Source: Streptomyces laurentii (GTDB lineage: Bacteria > Actinomycetota > Actinomycetes > Streptomycetales > Streptomycetaceae). Taken from it: a DNA stretch of 64,000 nt. Positions within the stretch are counted from its first letter, which is position 1. Every line of letters begins with the position of its first letter. The stretch lies in assembly GCA_002355495.1 (NCBI GenBank), contig AP017424.1, positions 5,025,501-5,089,500 of the forward strand, written 5' to 3'. Both the position numbers and the translations under genes were made by a program. A model generated the notes under the pieces. The model was not told the origin of the DNA. It worked only from the letters and a program-made list of their open reading frames with translations, and ran no database searches. This document shows positions 53,851-62,516 of the stretch, one piece after another.

Positions 53851-55033
53851 ACTCTTCTTCGTCTTCGTCGAAGGTGTACGGCACCGGCTCGTGCACCCAG
53901 CCCGCCGTCAGGACCAGCCGCGACGTGCGGTGTACGGCGAGGAAGCCGAAGGGCCGGTCGAAGTCCACGTCGACCGCCCGGACCAGGTACGGCCGCATCG
54001 GCATTCCCGCGCCGACGAGGCCGAACGCCGTCACCGTGGCGGCTTCGAAGCCCTGCGCGCCGAACCGGGCCATCGCCGCCTGGCGGGCCTGCCCCACGGA
54101 AAGCGGCGGGTGGTCGGCGACGCCCGGGAAGTGGCCGCGGGTGGCGTCCAGCGCGCTCGACAGGCCGAACACCCCGGGCAGCTCGGTCAGATCGTGGTCG
54201 CCGGTGAGCGCGAACGGCGAGGTCGTGACCGAGAGGTACGGCTCGCGCGTCGTGCTGCGGACGGTGCGGACCGTGACGCCCGGGCCGGGCTCGCCCGGCG
54301 GCAGCGCCCCGCCCGGAACGGCCCGGTGCACCCCGGCCAGGACGTCGAGCCCGGCGCGCAGCACCGCGCCGCGTTCCGTCTCCTCGGGGCCGAGCAGCAG
54401 ATGCACGTCCACGCCCGTGTCGCCCAGCACCTTCAGGACGGTCAGCGGGCCGGCACCGGTCTCGGCCACGCCGACCCGGTCGAGCAGGCCGGTGGTGCGA
54501 TAGAGCCCCACGAGTTCGCGCCCGGCCCACGGGCCGGACTCGGGGAACAGGCCGCCCTCCCGGAAGGGCCGCAGCCAGCTCGTCCGCACCGCCAGCGCGG
54601 CGGCGAGCACCAGCTCCGTGGCCGGGTCGACGGCGACGGGCATCGCCGGGATCAGACCGCCCGTGCGCTCGGCCGCCCACGCGTCCAGGAGTTCCTGGTT
54701 CGCGGCGTCGTCCGCGCCGAGCCGCCCGAGGGTCGCGTCGGGCAGGCCGGCGGCCCACTCCTGGCGCAGGGTCACCGTCGGCCGGGTCCACAGACCGACG
54801 GCCGTGCCGGTGCGGGGGATCCGGCCGAGTCCGGCGAGCAGATCACGGCCCGCGTCCGCCGAGTCCTCGGCGGGCAGGCCGAGGGCGTCGGCCAGTTCGG
54901 CGCGGGCGGGACCGTCCGCGCCGTCCGCGAGGAAGGCCAGCAGCGGCCAGACGCCGGCCGCCGACAGGACCGTGTCACCGCCGGGCGGCAGGGCACCGGC
55001 CCAACGCGCCGTCAGCCGGTTGACCGCTCGCAC
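53849..55033 (-). CDS. Serpin-family protein (serine protease inhibitor fold)
   Basis: About 394 residues. The serpin core is visible from AVNRLTARWAGAL to the C-terminal breach and s4B-s5B strands: DVDFDRPFGFLAVHRTS and LTAGWVHEP. The reactive-loop hinge reads GAQGFEAATVTAFG: P15 Gly and small residues at P13-P11 fit, but P14 is Phe where inhibitors have Thr or Ser, so inhibitory action is uncertain. No signal peptide: it would stay in the cytoplasm. It ends in an acidic DEDEEE tail. GTG 55033 has GGGG seven bases before; other starts lie upstream. It faces the secreted subtilisin. Confidence 0.82.
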   Translation of the reverse strand: MRAVNRLTARWAGALPPGGDTVLSAAGVWPLLAFLADGADGPARAELADALGLPAEDSADAGRDLLAGLGRIPRTGTAVGLWTRPTVTLRQEWAAGLPDATLGRLGADDAANQELLDAWAAERTGGLIPAMPVAVDPATELVLAAALAVRTSWLRPFREGGLFPESGPWAGRELVGLYRTTGLLDRVGVAETGAGPLTVLKVLGDTGVDVHLLLGPEETERGAVLRAGLDVLAGVHRAVPGGALPPGEPGPGVTVRTVRSTTREPYLSVTTSPFALTGDHDLTELPGVFGLSSALDATRGHFPGVADHPPLSVGQARQAAMARFGAQGFEAATVTAFGLVGAGMPMRPYLVRAVDVDFDRPFGFLAVHRTSRLVLTAGWVHEPVPYTFDEDEEE

Positions 55034-55094
55034 CGTCGTACCCCGCAACCCGATCGCCCCCTTGTCCCCGAAACGCGTACGATGCGCGCGCCCG

Positions 55095-55106
55095 TTCGAA
55101 TTCGAA
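55095..55106. promoter_or_regulatory. TTCGAATTCGAA palindrome in the divergent serpin/DUF4190 gap
   Basis: Perfect 12-bp palindrome, strikingly A/T-rich for this genome, in the 103-bp gap between the two starts. Operator role inferred. Confidence 0.4.
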
Positions 55107-55136
55107 TTCCCGCCCCTGATGAGGAGCACCGTACTC

Positions 55137-56570
55137 GTGGACCCCTCCCAGCCGCCGCAGGATTCCCCGGCCCCGCAGCCGCCCCAGCAGCCGGGGCAGG
55201 CCTCCCCGGAACCCGCGTCCGGCGCCTCGCCCTGGGCCACGCCCGGGGCTGGTCAGGGTTCCGCCCCGGAGGCCGGGTCCGGGGTCGGGGCGGACCCCGG
55301 GGCCGGGGCCGGGTCCGGGGCCGGGCCGGGAGCTGGAGCCGTGCCGGGGGCCGGTCAGGGTCCGGTGCCCGGCCCGTACGGGAGCCCGCCGCCCGGCCCG
55401 TACGGGGCGCCGGGCCCGTACACCTCGCCGATGCCCGGCCCGTACGGCCCCTACGGGCCCGGCGTGGGCCCGTACGGGACGCCGCCTCCGGCCGCACCCC
55501 AGACCAGCGGGCTCGCGATCGCCTCGCTCGTCAGCGGCGCCGTGTGCTGTCTGCCGCCGCTCGGACTGGTCCTCGGCCTGATAGCGCTGCCCCGGATGAA
55601 GAAGAAGCGGCAGCGCGGCAAGGGCCTCGCCATCACCGGCATCGCCCTGTCCGCGGTCTCCAGCCTGCTGATGGTGCTGGCCTTCGCGACGGGCGCGTTC
55701 GCCGACTTCTGGCGGGGCTTCCAGGACGGCATGGAGGACGCCTCCTCCTCGGCGTACACCCTGAACCTGGAGAAGGGCGACTGCTTCCTCGCGGACCTCG
55801 ACTCGCAGGAGCCCGTCGACAAGGTCGACACGGTGCCCTGCACCCGGCCGCACGAGGGCGAGGTCACGGGGCGCTTCAAGGTGAAGGAATTCACCACGTG
55901 GCCGGGCGTGAACGTGATCGACCAGATCGCCGAGGAGCGCTGCGGGCAGCTCAACGACGCGTACGCGATGGACACCTGGGACCTGCCCGAATCCGTGGGC
56001 ATCTACTACTTCGCCCCCGTCAAGGAGAGCTGGCGGGACGGGGACCGCACGGTGATCTGCGCGCTCGTCTCCGACGGGGAGCTCCTCGAACGTTCCGTAC
56101 GCCAGGACGCGAGCACGCTCGACTCCCAGCAGCTGCACTACCTCAAGACCATGAACGCGGTCGACCAGGCGCTCATGACGGAGCCGGAAGAGGACGCGGA
56201 CGAGGACCTGGACGTCAACAAGAAGTGGGCCCGCGCGGTGCACAGCGCGGTCACGACGGCGTCCGCCGATCTGCGCGGGCAGGACTGGTCCGACCCCGCC
56301 GACTCGCGGATCGCACTGCTGACGAAGGACCTGGACACGGCCGCGCGCAGCTGGCACCGGATGGCCACGGCGGACGACGCGGACGTCTTCTGGGAGGCAT
56401 ATGACGAGGCGTTCGAAGCGCTGTCGATGGAGAAGGAAGTGGCCTCGCGCTCCGCGCTCCACCTCCAGACGGTGCCGCCGGGGGCCGACAGCGAGAGCGA
56501 CAGTGACAGCGGTAGCGATAGTGGCAGTGGCAGTGGCAGTGGCGACGCCGGCAGCGCGGAGAAGGTCTGA
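55137..56570 (+). CDS. DUF4190 / septum-formation-domain membrane protein
   Basis: 477 residues. About 120 Pro/Gly/Ala-rich residues with PGPYG repeats form the N-terminus; then a DUF4190 pair of helices (SLVSGAVCCLPPLGLVLGLIA and ITGIALSAVSSLLMVLAF), then a septum-formation domain (LEKGDCFLADLD, VPCTRPHEGEV, EERCGQL with its disulfide cysteines). The end has a Ser/Asp/Gly repeat tail. Proteins of this plan sit at the membrane; the domain name comes from a septum-linked family but no mechanism is known. GTG 55137 has GAGGAG ten bases before; ATG 55119 is an alternative. Confidence 0.85.
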   Translation: MDPSQPPQDSPAPQPPQQPGQASPEPASGASPWATPGAGQGSAPEAGSGVGADPGAGAGSGAGPGAGAVPGAGQGPVPGPYGSPPPGPYGAPGPYTSPMPGPYGPYGPGVGPYGTPPPAAPQTSGLAIASLVSGAVCCLPPLGLVLGLIALPRMKKKRQRGKGLAITGIALSAVSSLLMVLAFATGAFADFWRGFQDGMEDASSSAYTLNLEKGDCFLADLDSQEPVDKVDTVPCTRPHEGEVTGRFKVKEFTTWPGVNVIDQIAEERCGQLNDAYAMDTWDLPESVGIYYFAPVKESWRDGDRTVICALVSDGELLERSVRQDASTLDSQQLHYLKTMNAVDQALMTEPEEDADEDLDVNKKWARAVHSAVTTASADLRGQDWSDPADSRIALLTKDLDTAARSWHRMATADDADVFWEAYDEAFEALSMEKEVASRSALHLQTVPPGADSESDSDSGSDSGSGSGSGDAGSAEKV

Positions 56571-56732
56571 CGGCCGGTCCGGGAATTCCGACGGGAGTTC
56601 GGTGGCTATACCCGCGGTAAGGGCCCGCGTAAAGGTGAATCATCACTTCGAGTGAAACTTTGGCCCATGCTTGCGGGTGCGCACCCTCGGTTGCAACGCT
56701 GTGGCTCACAGTCAAGCTGAGGGGAGTGTCCA

Positions 56733-57485
56733 GTGACGTTCGGTGACCAGCCCGCTTATCTACGCGTGGCGAGCGATCTCCGGGAGAAGATCGCCAACGG
56801 CGCGCTTCCCCCGCACGCCCGACTCCCCTCGCAGGCCCGCATCCGCGAGGAGTACGGGGTGTCGGACACCGTCGCACTGGAGGCGCGCAAGGTCCTCATG
56901 GCCGAGGGGCTCGTCGAGGGGCGCTCCGGTTCGGGGACGTACGTGCGCGAGCGGCCCGTGCCGCGCCCGATCGCCCGCTCCGGATACCGCCCCGCCGGCG
57001 GGGCCAGCCCCTTCCGCCAGGAGCAGGCGGTCGAGGGGGTGCGCGGCACCTGGGAGTCGGCCAGCGAGCAGGAGCCGGCGACGGCGGTGACCGCCGAGCG
57101 GCTCGGCGTCGAGGTGGGGGAGCGCGTGATGCGCACCCGGTACGTGTACCGGGACGGAGGCGAGCCGATGATGCTCTCCACCTCCTGGGAGCCGCTCGCC
57201 GTCACCGGCCGGACGCCGGTGATGCTGCCCGAGGAAGGGCCGTTGGGCGGCTGCGGCGTCGTCGAGCGGATGGCCGCGATCGACGTCGTCGTGGACAACG
57301 TGGTGGAGGAGGTCTCCGCCAGACCCGGGGTCGCGGGGGAGCTGATGGCCCTCGGCGGGGTGCCGGGCCATGTGGTGCTGGTGATCGAGCGGACGTACTA
57401 CGCCTCGGGGCGCGCGGTCGAGACCGCCGACGTCGTCGTCCCGGCCGACCGCTACAAGCTGGCGTACCATCTGCCGGTCCGCTGA
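56733..57485 (+). CDS. GntR-family regulator with UTRA domain (HutC subfamily)
   Basis: 250 residues. N-terminal winged HTH: YLRVASDLREKIANGALPP, then RIREEYGVSDTVALEARKVLMAEGLVEGRSGSGTYV in pieces. C-terminal UTRA ligand domain includes RTRYVYRDGGEPMMLSTSWEP and VLVIERTYYASGRAVE. HutC-type regulators respond to small metabolites such as urocanate or sugar phosphates; the ligand here is unknown, and no metabolic operon is adjacent. In the HTH the usual ASRxTVRxA turn reads VSDTVALEA, a variant seen in streptomycete paralogues. GTG start follows GAGGGGAG. Confidence 0.9.
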   Translation: MTFGDQPAYLRVASDLREKIANGALPPHARLPSQARIREEYGVSDTVALEARKVLMAEGLVEGRSGSGTYVRERPVPRPIARSGYRPAGGASPFRQEQAVEGVRGTWESASEQEPATAVTAERLGVEVGERVMRTRYVYRDGGEPMMLSTSWEPLAVTGRTPVMLPEEGPLGGCGVVERMAAIDVVVDNVVEEVSARPGVAGELMALGGVPGHVVLVIERTYYASGRAVETADVVVPADRYKLAYHLPVR

Positions 57486-57633
57486 CCGCACCACCCGGAA
57501 TCCTGGCCGGATACTTTCCTCTTCGTAAAAATCCGTATCCGCTGAGTAAAGGTCGGGCGTAAGCTCGGGCATATGCGGATCGCGATTTCCGGGGCTCGTG
57601 GCGTGCGACCGGAGCGGTGGAGGGGGAAGTCCG

Positions 57634-57813
57634 ATGACTGACAGCGGCTCCGACCTGGCCTGGCTGGTCATCCGGCAGGACGACAACGGCAACCGCTACC
57701 GCGTCGGCCGGTACGCGACTCAGGACGAGGCGCAGCGGATCGCCGACAGCTTCGACGACCGCGGCCACAAGCAGACCTACTGGGTCGAGCGCATCGGGCA
57801 GCCCGCGCTCTGA
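57634..57813 (+). CDS. Small SPOR-like protein
   Basis: 59 residues. One compact beta-alpha-beta domain: LAWLVIRQDDNGNRYRVGRY, then DEAQRIADSFDDRG and YWVERIG. It resembles the short SPOR-like proteins that streptomycetes carry as single domains, but it has no signal peptide or membrane anchor, so peptidoglycan binding is doubtful. ATG 57634 has GGAGGGGG nine bases before it. It precedes the NUDIX gene by 25 bp, so co-expression is likely. Confidence 0.85.
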   Translation: MTDSGSDLAWLVIRQDDNGNRYRVGRYATQDEAQRIADSFDDRGHKQTYWVERIGQPAL

Positions 57814-57838
57814 TCCGCCCGAGGTCTACGCTCCGTCC

Positions 57839-58264
57839 ATGACAGAACAGCGCACCGACCCCGTCGTGGTGGTCGCCGGGGCCCTCGTCGACGAGGGCCG
57901 GCTGCTCGCCGCGCGCCGCAGCACCCCCGCCGAACTCGCGGGCCGCTGGGAACTGCCCGGCGGCAAGCGCGAACCGGGGGAGAGCTCCGAGGAAGCCCTG
58001 GTCCGGGAGCTGCGCGAAGAGCTGGGCGTCGAGACCGAGATCGGCGAGCGCGTCCCCGGTGAGTGGGTGCTCAAGCCCGGCTACGTCCTGTGGGTGTGGG
58101 CCGTCCGTCTCCGCTCCGGCCGGCCGGCGCCGCAGCAGGAGCACGACGAGCTGCGCTGGCTGACCCGCGACGAACTGGACTCCGTCGACTGGCTCGACCA
58201 GGACCGTCCCGCCGTCGCCGAGGCCGCCGCCCGGCTGCTGCCCGCGAACTCCCCGGCGTCCTGA
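57839..58264 (+). CDS. NUDIX hydrolase (MutT-like)
   Basis: 141 residues. The Nudix box is complete: GGKREPGESSEEALVREL and then REELGV, with all the Glu residues for Mg binding. Flanking ELPGGK and WLTRDEL are typical of MutT/CTP-pyrophosphatase relatives that clean the nucleotide pool, for instance 8-oxo-dGTP or 5-methyl-CTP. Substrate cannot be fixed from sequence. ATG 57839, 25 bp after the SPOR-like gene. Confidence 0.92.
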   Translation: MTEQRTDPVVVVAGALVDEGRLLAARRSTPAELAGRWELPGGKREPGESSEEALVRELREELGVETEIGERVPGEWVLKPGYVLWVWAVRLRSGRPAPQQEHDELRWLTRDELDSVDWLDQDRPAVAEAAARLLPANSPAS

Positions 58265-58398
58265 CCCGCGGGCGTAAGGAGTCGCGCCGTCCCGGCATCC
58301 CGTACGCCGTTCGTGCCACCCCGTCCCACCCCTGGCGTCGCCGTCGCGATATCCCTTTCCAGATTCGGGTATGTCGGTAGTAACCCCCGAAATAGGAC

Positions 58399-58896
58399 GT
58401 GGGTCTCGTGATCGACACCGAAGGCGATTGTGCCGAGTGGCATTTCCCGGCCGAAGCCAATGCCGTGCGCACAGCCCGCCACGCGGTGCGGGACACCCTG
58501 CGGACCTGGCGGCTCGACGGCGCGTTCGGGGATGTGACCGTCCTCCTGGTCAGCGAACTGGTGACCAACTCGCTGCGTTATGCCTCCGGCCCCATCGGCG
58601 TCCGTCTGGTGCGCCGTCACTCCGACGGGAACGGGTCCGGGAACGGGCATGGATCCGGGAACGGGTCCGGGAACGGGTCCGGTGGCGGGTCCGGGAACGG
58701 ATCCGGGGACGCCCCCACCCTCCGTGTGGAGGTCTCCGATCCGCTCCCGGAATGGCCCACCACCCGCCTGGCCGGACCCGACGACGAGGGTGGCCGGGGC
58801 CTCCAGCTCGTCGCCCGTTCCGCCCGCCGCTGGGGTACACGTGTAGGCGGGACCGGGAAAACCGTGTGGTTCGAGCTCGCCCTCCCTGGTGAGTAA
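58399..58896 (+). CDS. HATPase (anti-sigma/RsbW-like) regulatory protein
   Basis: 165 residues. N box LLVSELVTNSLRYA and G2 box DDEGGRGLQLVARS, ending in KTVWFELALPG, define an HATPase_c_2 domain as in anti-sigma-factor kinases. Between them, residues about 76-101 are a Gly/Asn/Ser repeat encoded by near-identical GGGAACGGGTCC units, placed inside the ATP-binding fold where homologues are short. GTG 58399 is used; GTG 58408 has better RBS spacing. It lies 134 bp after the NUDIX gene and next to a SpoIIE phosphatase, hinting at one partner-switching circuit. Confidence 0.87.
   Translation: MGLVIDTEGDCAEWHFPAEANAVRTARHAVRDTLRTWRLDGAFGDVTVLLVSELVTNSLRYASGPIGVRLVRRHSDGNGSGNGHGSGNGSGNGSGGGSGNGSGDAPTLRVEVSDPLPEWPTTRLAGPDDEGGRGLQLVARSARRWGTRVGGTGKTVWFELALPGE
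58622..58712 (+). repeat. Intragenic (GGGAACGGGTCC)n repeat
   Basis: About seven imperfect 12-bp units coding Gly-Asn-Gly-Ser. Units keep the frame, so length changes would alter the loop without killing the gene. Confidence 0.85.
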
Positions 58897-58941
58897 AAAG
58901 GGTGGGACGACGATCAGGGGGCCTCGGCCGAAGGCGAACGA

Positions 58942-58956
58942 GATCACCCTGTGATC
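58942..58956. promoter_or_regulatory. GATCAC-CCT-GTGATC dyad
   Basis: Perfect 6-bp arms in the 144-bp gap before the PAS-SpoIIE gene, about 85 bp upstream of its start. Operator role inferred. Confidence 0.35.
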
Positions 58957-59040
58957 GTGAACGTCGTGCCGACCAGGGCCATCGTGCTGAATACTGCGCA
59001 CATGGCCGGTCCGGTGCGGTGAGCTGGAGGGGACGGTCGC

Positions 59041-61809
59041 GTGAGCGAGATACCTGAGACGGTGAGCGGGGCGACGCGGGGCGTCGTGTGGCAGAGCAGC
59101 CCGCCCGGGTCGATCTATGACTACATCCGGGTCGCGTCCTTCTCGATCGGCCCCGACGGGCTGGTCGACCAGTGGAGCAGACGTGCCGTCGAGCTCTTCG
59201 GAGTGAGCGCCGAGGAGGCCCGGGGCAAGGACCCGGTCGAGGTGTTCATGCCCGCGAACCTCCGCGAGCGCGGCCACCGGCGGGTCCGGGAGATCCTGGA
59301 CGGCAAGGAGTGGACGGGCCTCGTCCCCTTCCGTCAGCCGGGCGAGGAGCAGCCGCACGGCATCGCCGAGATGTACGTGATGCCGAGTGAGACCGAGAAC
59401 GGCGAGCGGACCGCGCTGTGCATCGTCGTCGACGTCCGCGCCCTGCGCCGGATCGAGACCGACCTCGCCGCCTCGCAGGCGATTTTCGGCCAATCCCCCT
59501 TCGGCTTCCTGCTCTTCGGTACCGACCTCACCGTGAAACGGACCAACCGCCGCTTCGCCACGGTCTTCGGCGGCACCACCGACGACCACCGCGGCCGGAC
59601 CGCGTACGACTATCTCCCCCACGCCGAGGCCGAGCGGCTGACCGCGGCCCTGCGCACGGTCCTGGAGACCGGCGAGGCCGTCACCGACCTGGAGATCGTC
59701 GGCGCCGCCCCCGGCACCCGGGACCGGCGCCACTGGTCCATCAACCTCTACCGCGTGCACAGCGGCAGCGGCCGCCCGGTCGGCGTCGCCGGCCTCGGCA
59801 TCGACGTCACCCGCCGCTACAACGCGGCCCGCGAGGCCGCCAGCGCCCGGCGCAACCTCGCCCTGCTCAACGAGGCCGGCGCCCGCATCGGCACCACCCT
59901 GGACCTGCAGGCCACCGCCCGCGAGCTGCTCGACGTCGCCGTCCCCGGCTTCTGCGACTTCGCGGCCGTCGACCTCTACCAGGGGCTGCTCACCGGCGAC
60001 GAGGCCCCGCCCGGCCGCTGGGGCAGTTCGACCGACGTCGGGTACGGGGGGGCGGGCAGCGCCGAGGTGCGCCGGGTCGCGGTCGCCAGCGCGGTGCCCG
60101 ACACCCCCGTACGCCTCGGCAGGCAGCGGCACCCCGGCGCGCCGGCCCCGGACGTCCCGCCGTCGCGCGACGGACAGGCGGCCGAGACCACCACGGCCGC
60201 CCCGGGGCGGGTTGCCAAGGGCCGGGACGGCGCGGACCCGGCCGCCACAGGCCGGGAGGGCGGGGTCCAAGGCGCCGCGGCACCGGACCGTACGGACAAC
60301 GCCGTCGCCCCGTTCGCCGGGGACGTGTGCGGCGACCCCGAGCCCATCAAGGTCGGCTCCGTCCACCGCTTCCCCTTCAACTCGCCCTGCGCCGGAGCCC
60401 TGCGCACCGGCCGTGTGCACACCGTCCCCGGCCCGGACGGCAGCATCGTCCAGTCCACCCTCGTCGTCCCGATGGTCGCCCACGACACCGTCGTCGGCCT
60501 CGCCCAGTTCTCGCGCGCCATGGGCAGCGAACCCTTCGGCACGCGTGACCGCGCCCTCGCCGTCGAACTCGCCGCCCGCGCCGCCGTCTGCATCGACAAC
60601 GCCCGCCTCTACCGGCGCGAGCACGAACGCGCCCTCATCCTCCAGCGCAGCCTGCTGCCGCCCGGCGACCCCGAGGCCGCCGGCCTCGACATCGCCTGCC
60701 GCTACCTCCCCGGCACGGTCGGCTCCGAGGTCGGCGGCGACTGGTTCGACGTCATCGAACTCCCCGGCCACCGCACCGCCCTGGTCATCGGCGACGTCAT
60801 GGGCCGCGGTCTGCGCGCCGCCGTCGCCATGGGCGAACTGCGCACCGCCGTCCGCACCCTCGCCCAGCTCGACCTCGAACCGGCCGAGGTGCTGTCCCAC
60901 CTCGACGAGACCGCCCGCGGCCTCGGCGCCCCGGCCGGCGCCCAGCAGTCCGCCCGCGCGCACAAGGCCCGCGGTCCCGAACTGGCCGAGGTCTACCTCG
61001 CCACCTGCGTCTACGCCGTCTACGACCCGGTCACCCGCCGGTGTACGTTCGCCAACGCGGGCCATCTGCCGCCCGTCCTGGTCGAGCCCGGCGCGCCGGC
61101 CCGGCTGCTCGACGTGCCGCCGGGGATGCCGCTCGGCGTCGGCGGCGAGCCGTTCGAGGAGGTCACCGTCGAACTGCCCGAGGGCGCGCTGCTGGCCCTC
61201 TACACCGACGGGCTCGTCGAATCCCGCGACCATCCGCTCGACGAGGGACTGAACGCCTTCCGCAGCGCCCTCACCGGCCCCGACCGGCCGCTGGAGGACG
61301 TCTGCGACCACGTCCTGACCACCCTCGACACCGGGCACGGAGAGGACGACATCGCCCTGCTCATGGCCAGGATCCAGGGCCTGCCCAGCGAGGCCGTGGG
61401 GGACTGGCGGCTGCCCCGCGAGCCCCGTTCGGTCGGCCGTGCCCGCGAACTGGCCCGCGCCCAGCTCACCGCCTGGGAGCTGGAGCCGCTGGTGGACACC
61501 GTCGAACTGCTCGTCAGCGAACTCGTCACCAACGCCCTGCGCTACGGCGAGGGCGAGATCCGGCTGCGGCTGCTGCGCGAGCGCACCCTGGTCTGCGAGG
61601 TGTGGGACGCGGGCCTGGTGCAGCCCCGGCGGCGGCGCGCGAAGGACACCGACGAGGGCGGCCGCGGGCTGCAGCTGGTCGGTCTGCTCAGCGCGGCCTG
61701 GGGCTCGCGCCGTACGCCGCGCGGCAAGACGGTGTGGTTCGAACTGGCGCTGCCGGACGGGGAGGGATCGGCGGAGCCCACGGTCGACCAGCTGCTCAGC
61801 ATGTTCTGA
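59041..61809 (+). CDS. PAS-PAS-GAF-SpoIIE-HATPase multidomain phosphatase
   Basis: 922 residues. Two PAS domains (about 28-125 with GPDGLVDQWSRRAVELFGV, and about 142-260), a GAF domain (about 280-500) broken by an 80-residue Ala/Pro/Gly-rich insert, a SpoIIE phosphatase (VGGDWFDVIELPG, VIGDVMGRG, EDDIALL) and a C-terminal HATPase_c_2 (VELLVSELVTNALRY, DEGGRGLQLVG). It should sense small ligands or redox state and dephosphorylate an anti-anti-sigma factor. GTG 59041 follows GGAGGGGA. Compare the shorter paralogue at 23151-25088. Confidence 0.9.
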   Translation: MSEIPETVSGATRGVVWQSSPPGSIYDYIRVASFSIGPDGLVDQWSRRAVELFGVSAEEARGKDPVEVFMPANLRERGHRRVREILDGKEWTGLVPFRQPGEEQPHGIAEMYVMPSETENGERTALCIVVDVRALRRIETDLAASQAIFGQSPFGFLLFGTDLTVKRTNRRFATVFGGTTDDHRGRTAYDYLPHAEAERLTAALRTVLETGEAVTDLEIVGAAPGTRDRRHWSINLYRVHSGSGRPVGVAGLGIDVTRRYNAAREAASARRNLALLNEAGARIGTTLDLQATARELLDVAVPGFCDFAAVDLYQGLLTGDEAPPGRWGSSTDVGYGGAGSAEVRRVAVASAVPDTPVRLGRQRHPGAPAPDVPPSRDGQAAETTTAAPGRVAKGRDGADPAATGREGGVQGAAAPDRTDNAVAPFAGDVCGDPEPIKVGSVHRFPFNSPCAGALRTGRVHTVPGPDGSIVQSTLVVPMVAHDTVVGLAQFSRAMGSEPFGTRDRALAVELAARAAVCIDNARLYRREHERALILQRSLLPPGDPEAAGLDIACRYLPGTVGSEVGGDWFDVIELPGHRTALVIGDVMGRGLRAAVAMGELRTAVRTLAQLDLEPAEVLSHLDETARGLGAPAGAQQSARAHKARGPELAEVYLATCVYAVYDPVTRRCTFANAGHLPPVLVEPGAPARLLDVPPGMPLGVGGEPFEEVTVELPEGALLALYTDGLVESRDHPLDEGLNAFRSALTGPDRPLEDVCDHVLTTLDTGHGEDDIALLMARIQGLPSEAVGDWRLPREPRSVGRARELARAQLTAWELEPLVDTVELLVSELVTNALRYGEGEIRLRLLRERTLVCEVWDAGLVQPRRRRAKDTDEGGRGLQLVGLLSAAWGSRRTPRGKTVWFELALPDGEGSAEPTVDQLLSMF

Positions 61810-61849
61810 GAGGACGTGAGCAGGCGGGGGAGTGCGTGATACTCGGCCC

Positions 61850-62272
61850 GTGAAGTGGTTCGAACAGGCAGAGGAAGCGGAACGGCGTCAGGACGGGGAC
61901 ACGGCCATCACCTGGGTGAGCGCCCACGCGGAGTGCTCCTCCGATGCGTCGGACCGGCACGGCAGCCACCTCTGGCACCTGGATCTCCTCGCCCGCGCGG
62001 ACCGGCTCCCGGAACTCGCCGAACGCGCCACGACGTGCGTCCACGCGCGGCGGAGGCTCAACAGGGCGCTGCGCGAGCGGGGAATGGAGGCGGCGCTGCG
62101 CGAGCGCGCCGACGACGGCGACCGTCACGCGCTGTACGTCCTCCTCCGGCTGCTGGGCGAGGCGGGCCGGATCGAGGAGGCCCGGCGGGTGGTTGAGGAG
62201 GTCGACCCGGACAACGCGTACGCGCGCAAGGTCGTGGCCGACCACGGGGCGCCGGAGAGCGGTACGCGGTAA
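61850..62272 (+). CDS. Hypothetical protein, TPR-like helices
   Basis: 140 residues, all helical and highly charged. Starts KWFEQAEEAERRQDGDTA, a TPR-like turn, and continues with HLDLLARADRLPELAE and DRHALYVLLRLLGEAG, each like a degenerate tetratricopeptide repeat. Family members of unknown function are widespread in Streptomyces. I chose GTG 61850: the codons fit the homologous start, and GATACT seven bases upstream could be the -10 box of a leaderless mRNA. A GTG at 61832 directly after GGGGGA is possible too. Confidence 0.7.
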   Translation: MKWFEQAEEAERRQDGDTAITWVSAHAECSSDASDRHGSHLWHLDLLARADRLPELAERATTCVHARRRLNRALRERGMEAALRERADDGDRHALYVLLRLLGEAGRIEEARRVVEEVDPDNAYARKVVADHGAPESGTR

Positions 62273-62291
62273 CGGCCGACGGGCGGAGCGC

Positions 62292-62516
62292 TCACCCGGT
62301 GCCGGTGCCGGTGCCGGTGCCAGGGCGGGGGCCGGGGCTCAGCAGTTCCCGGGCCGTGGATCTCACCTCCGGCAGGAAGAACGACGGCAGTTCACCCAGC
62401 TCCGAGAGGATCCCGACGAGTTCCGCGCGGAGCTCGGGCCACTCCTCCCGGACATCCGGACTTCTCTTCACCACCGCGGACAGCAGATCGCCCTCGTACA
62501 TATGGCCCTCGGCCAT
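62292..62516 (-). CDS. Small hypothetical protein, possibly a gene remnant
   Basis: 74 residues from ATG 62516. The sequence YEGDLLSAVVKRSPDVREEW then LRAELVGILSEL looks like a natural helical protein, but the same frame continues upstream with protein-like content (SLLPLALEILRDDP) without any start codon before the neighbouring gene ends. So either it uses an unusual start near 62565 or it is the tail of a broken gene. Its last residues are a GTGTGTG repeat from a tandem CCGGTG array. No family recognised. Confidence 0.45.
   Translation of the reverse strand: MAEGHMYEGDLLSAVVKRSPDVREEWPELRAELVGILSELGELPSFFLPEVRSTARELLSPGPRPGTGTGTGTG

Noticed and set aside
58367..58372. SigB-type -10 box (GGGTAT) before the HATPase gene
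   Set aside because: No matching GTT-type -35 element at 14-16 bp upstream.
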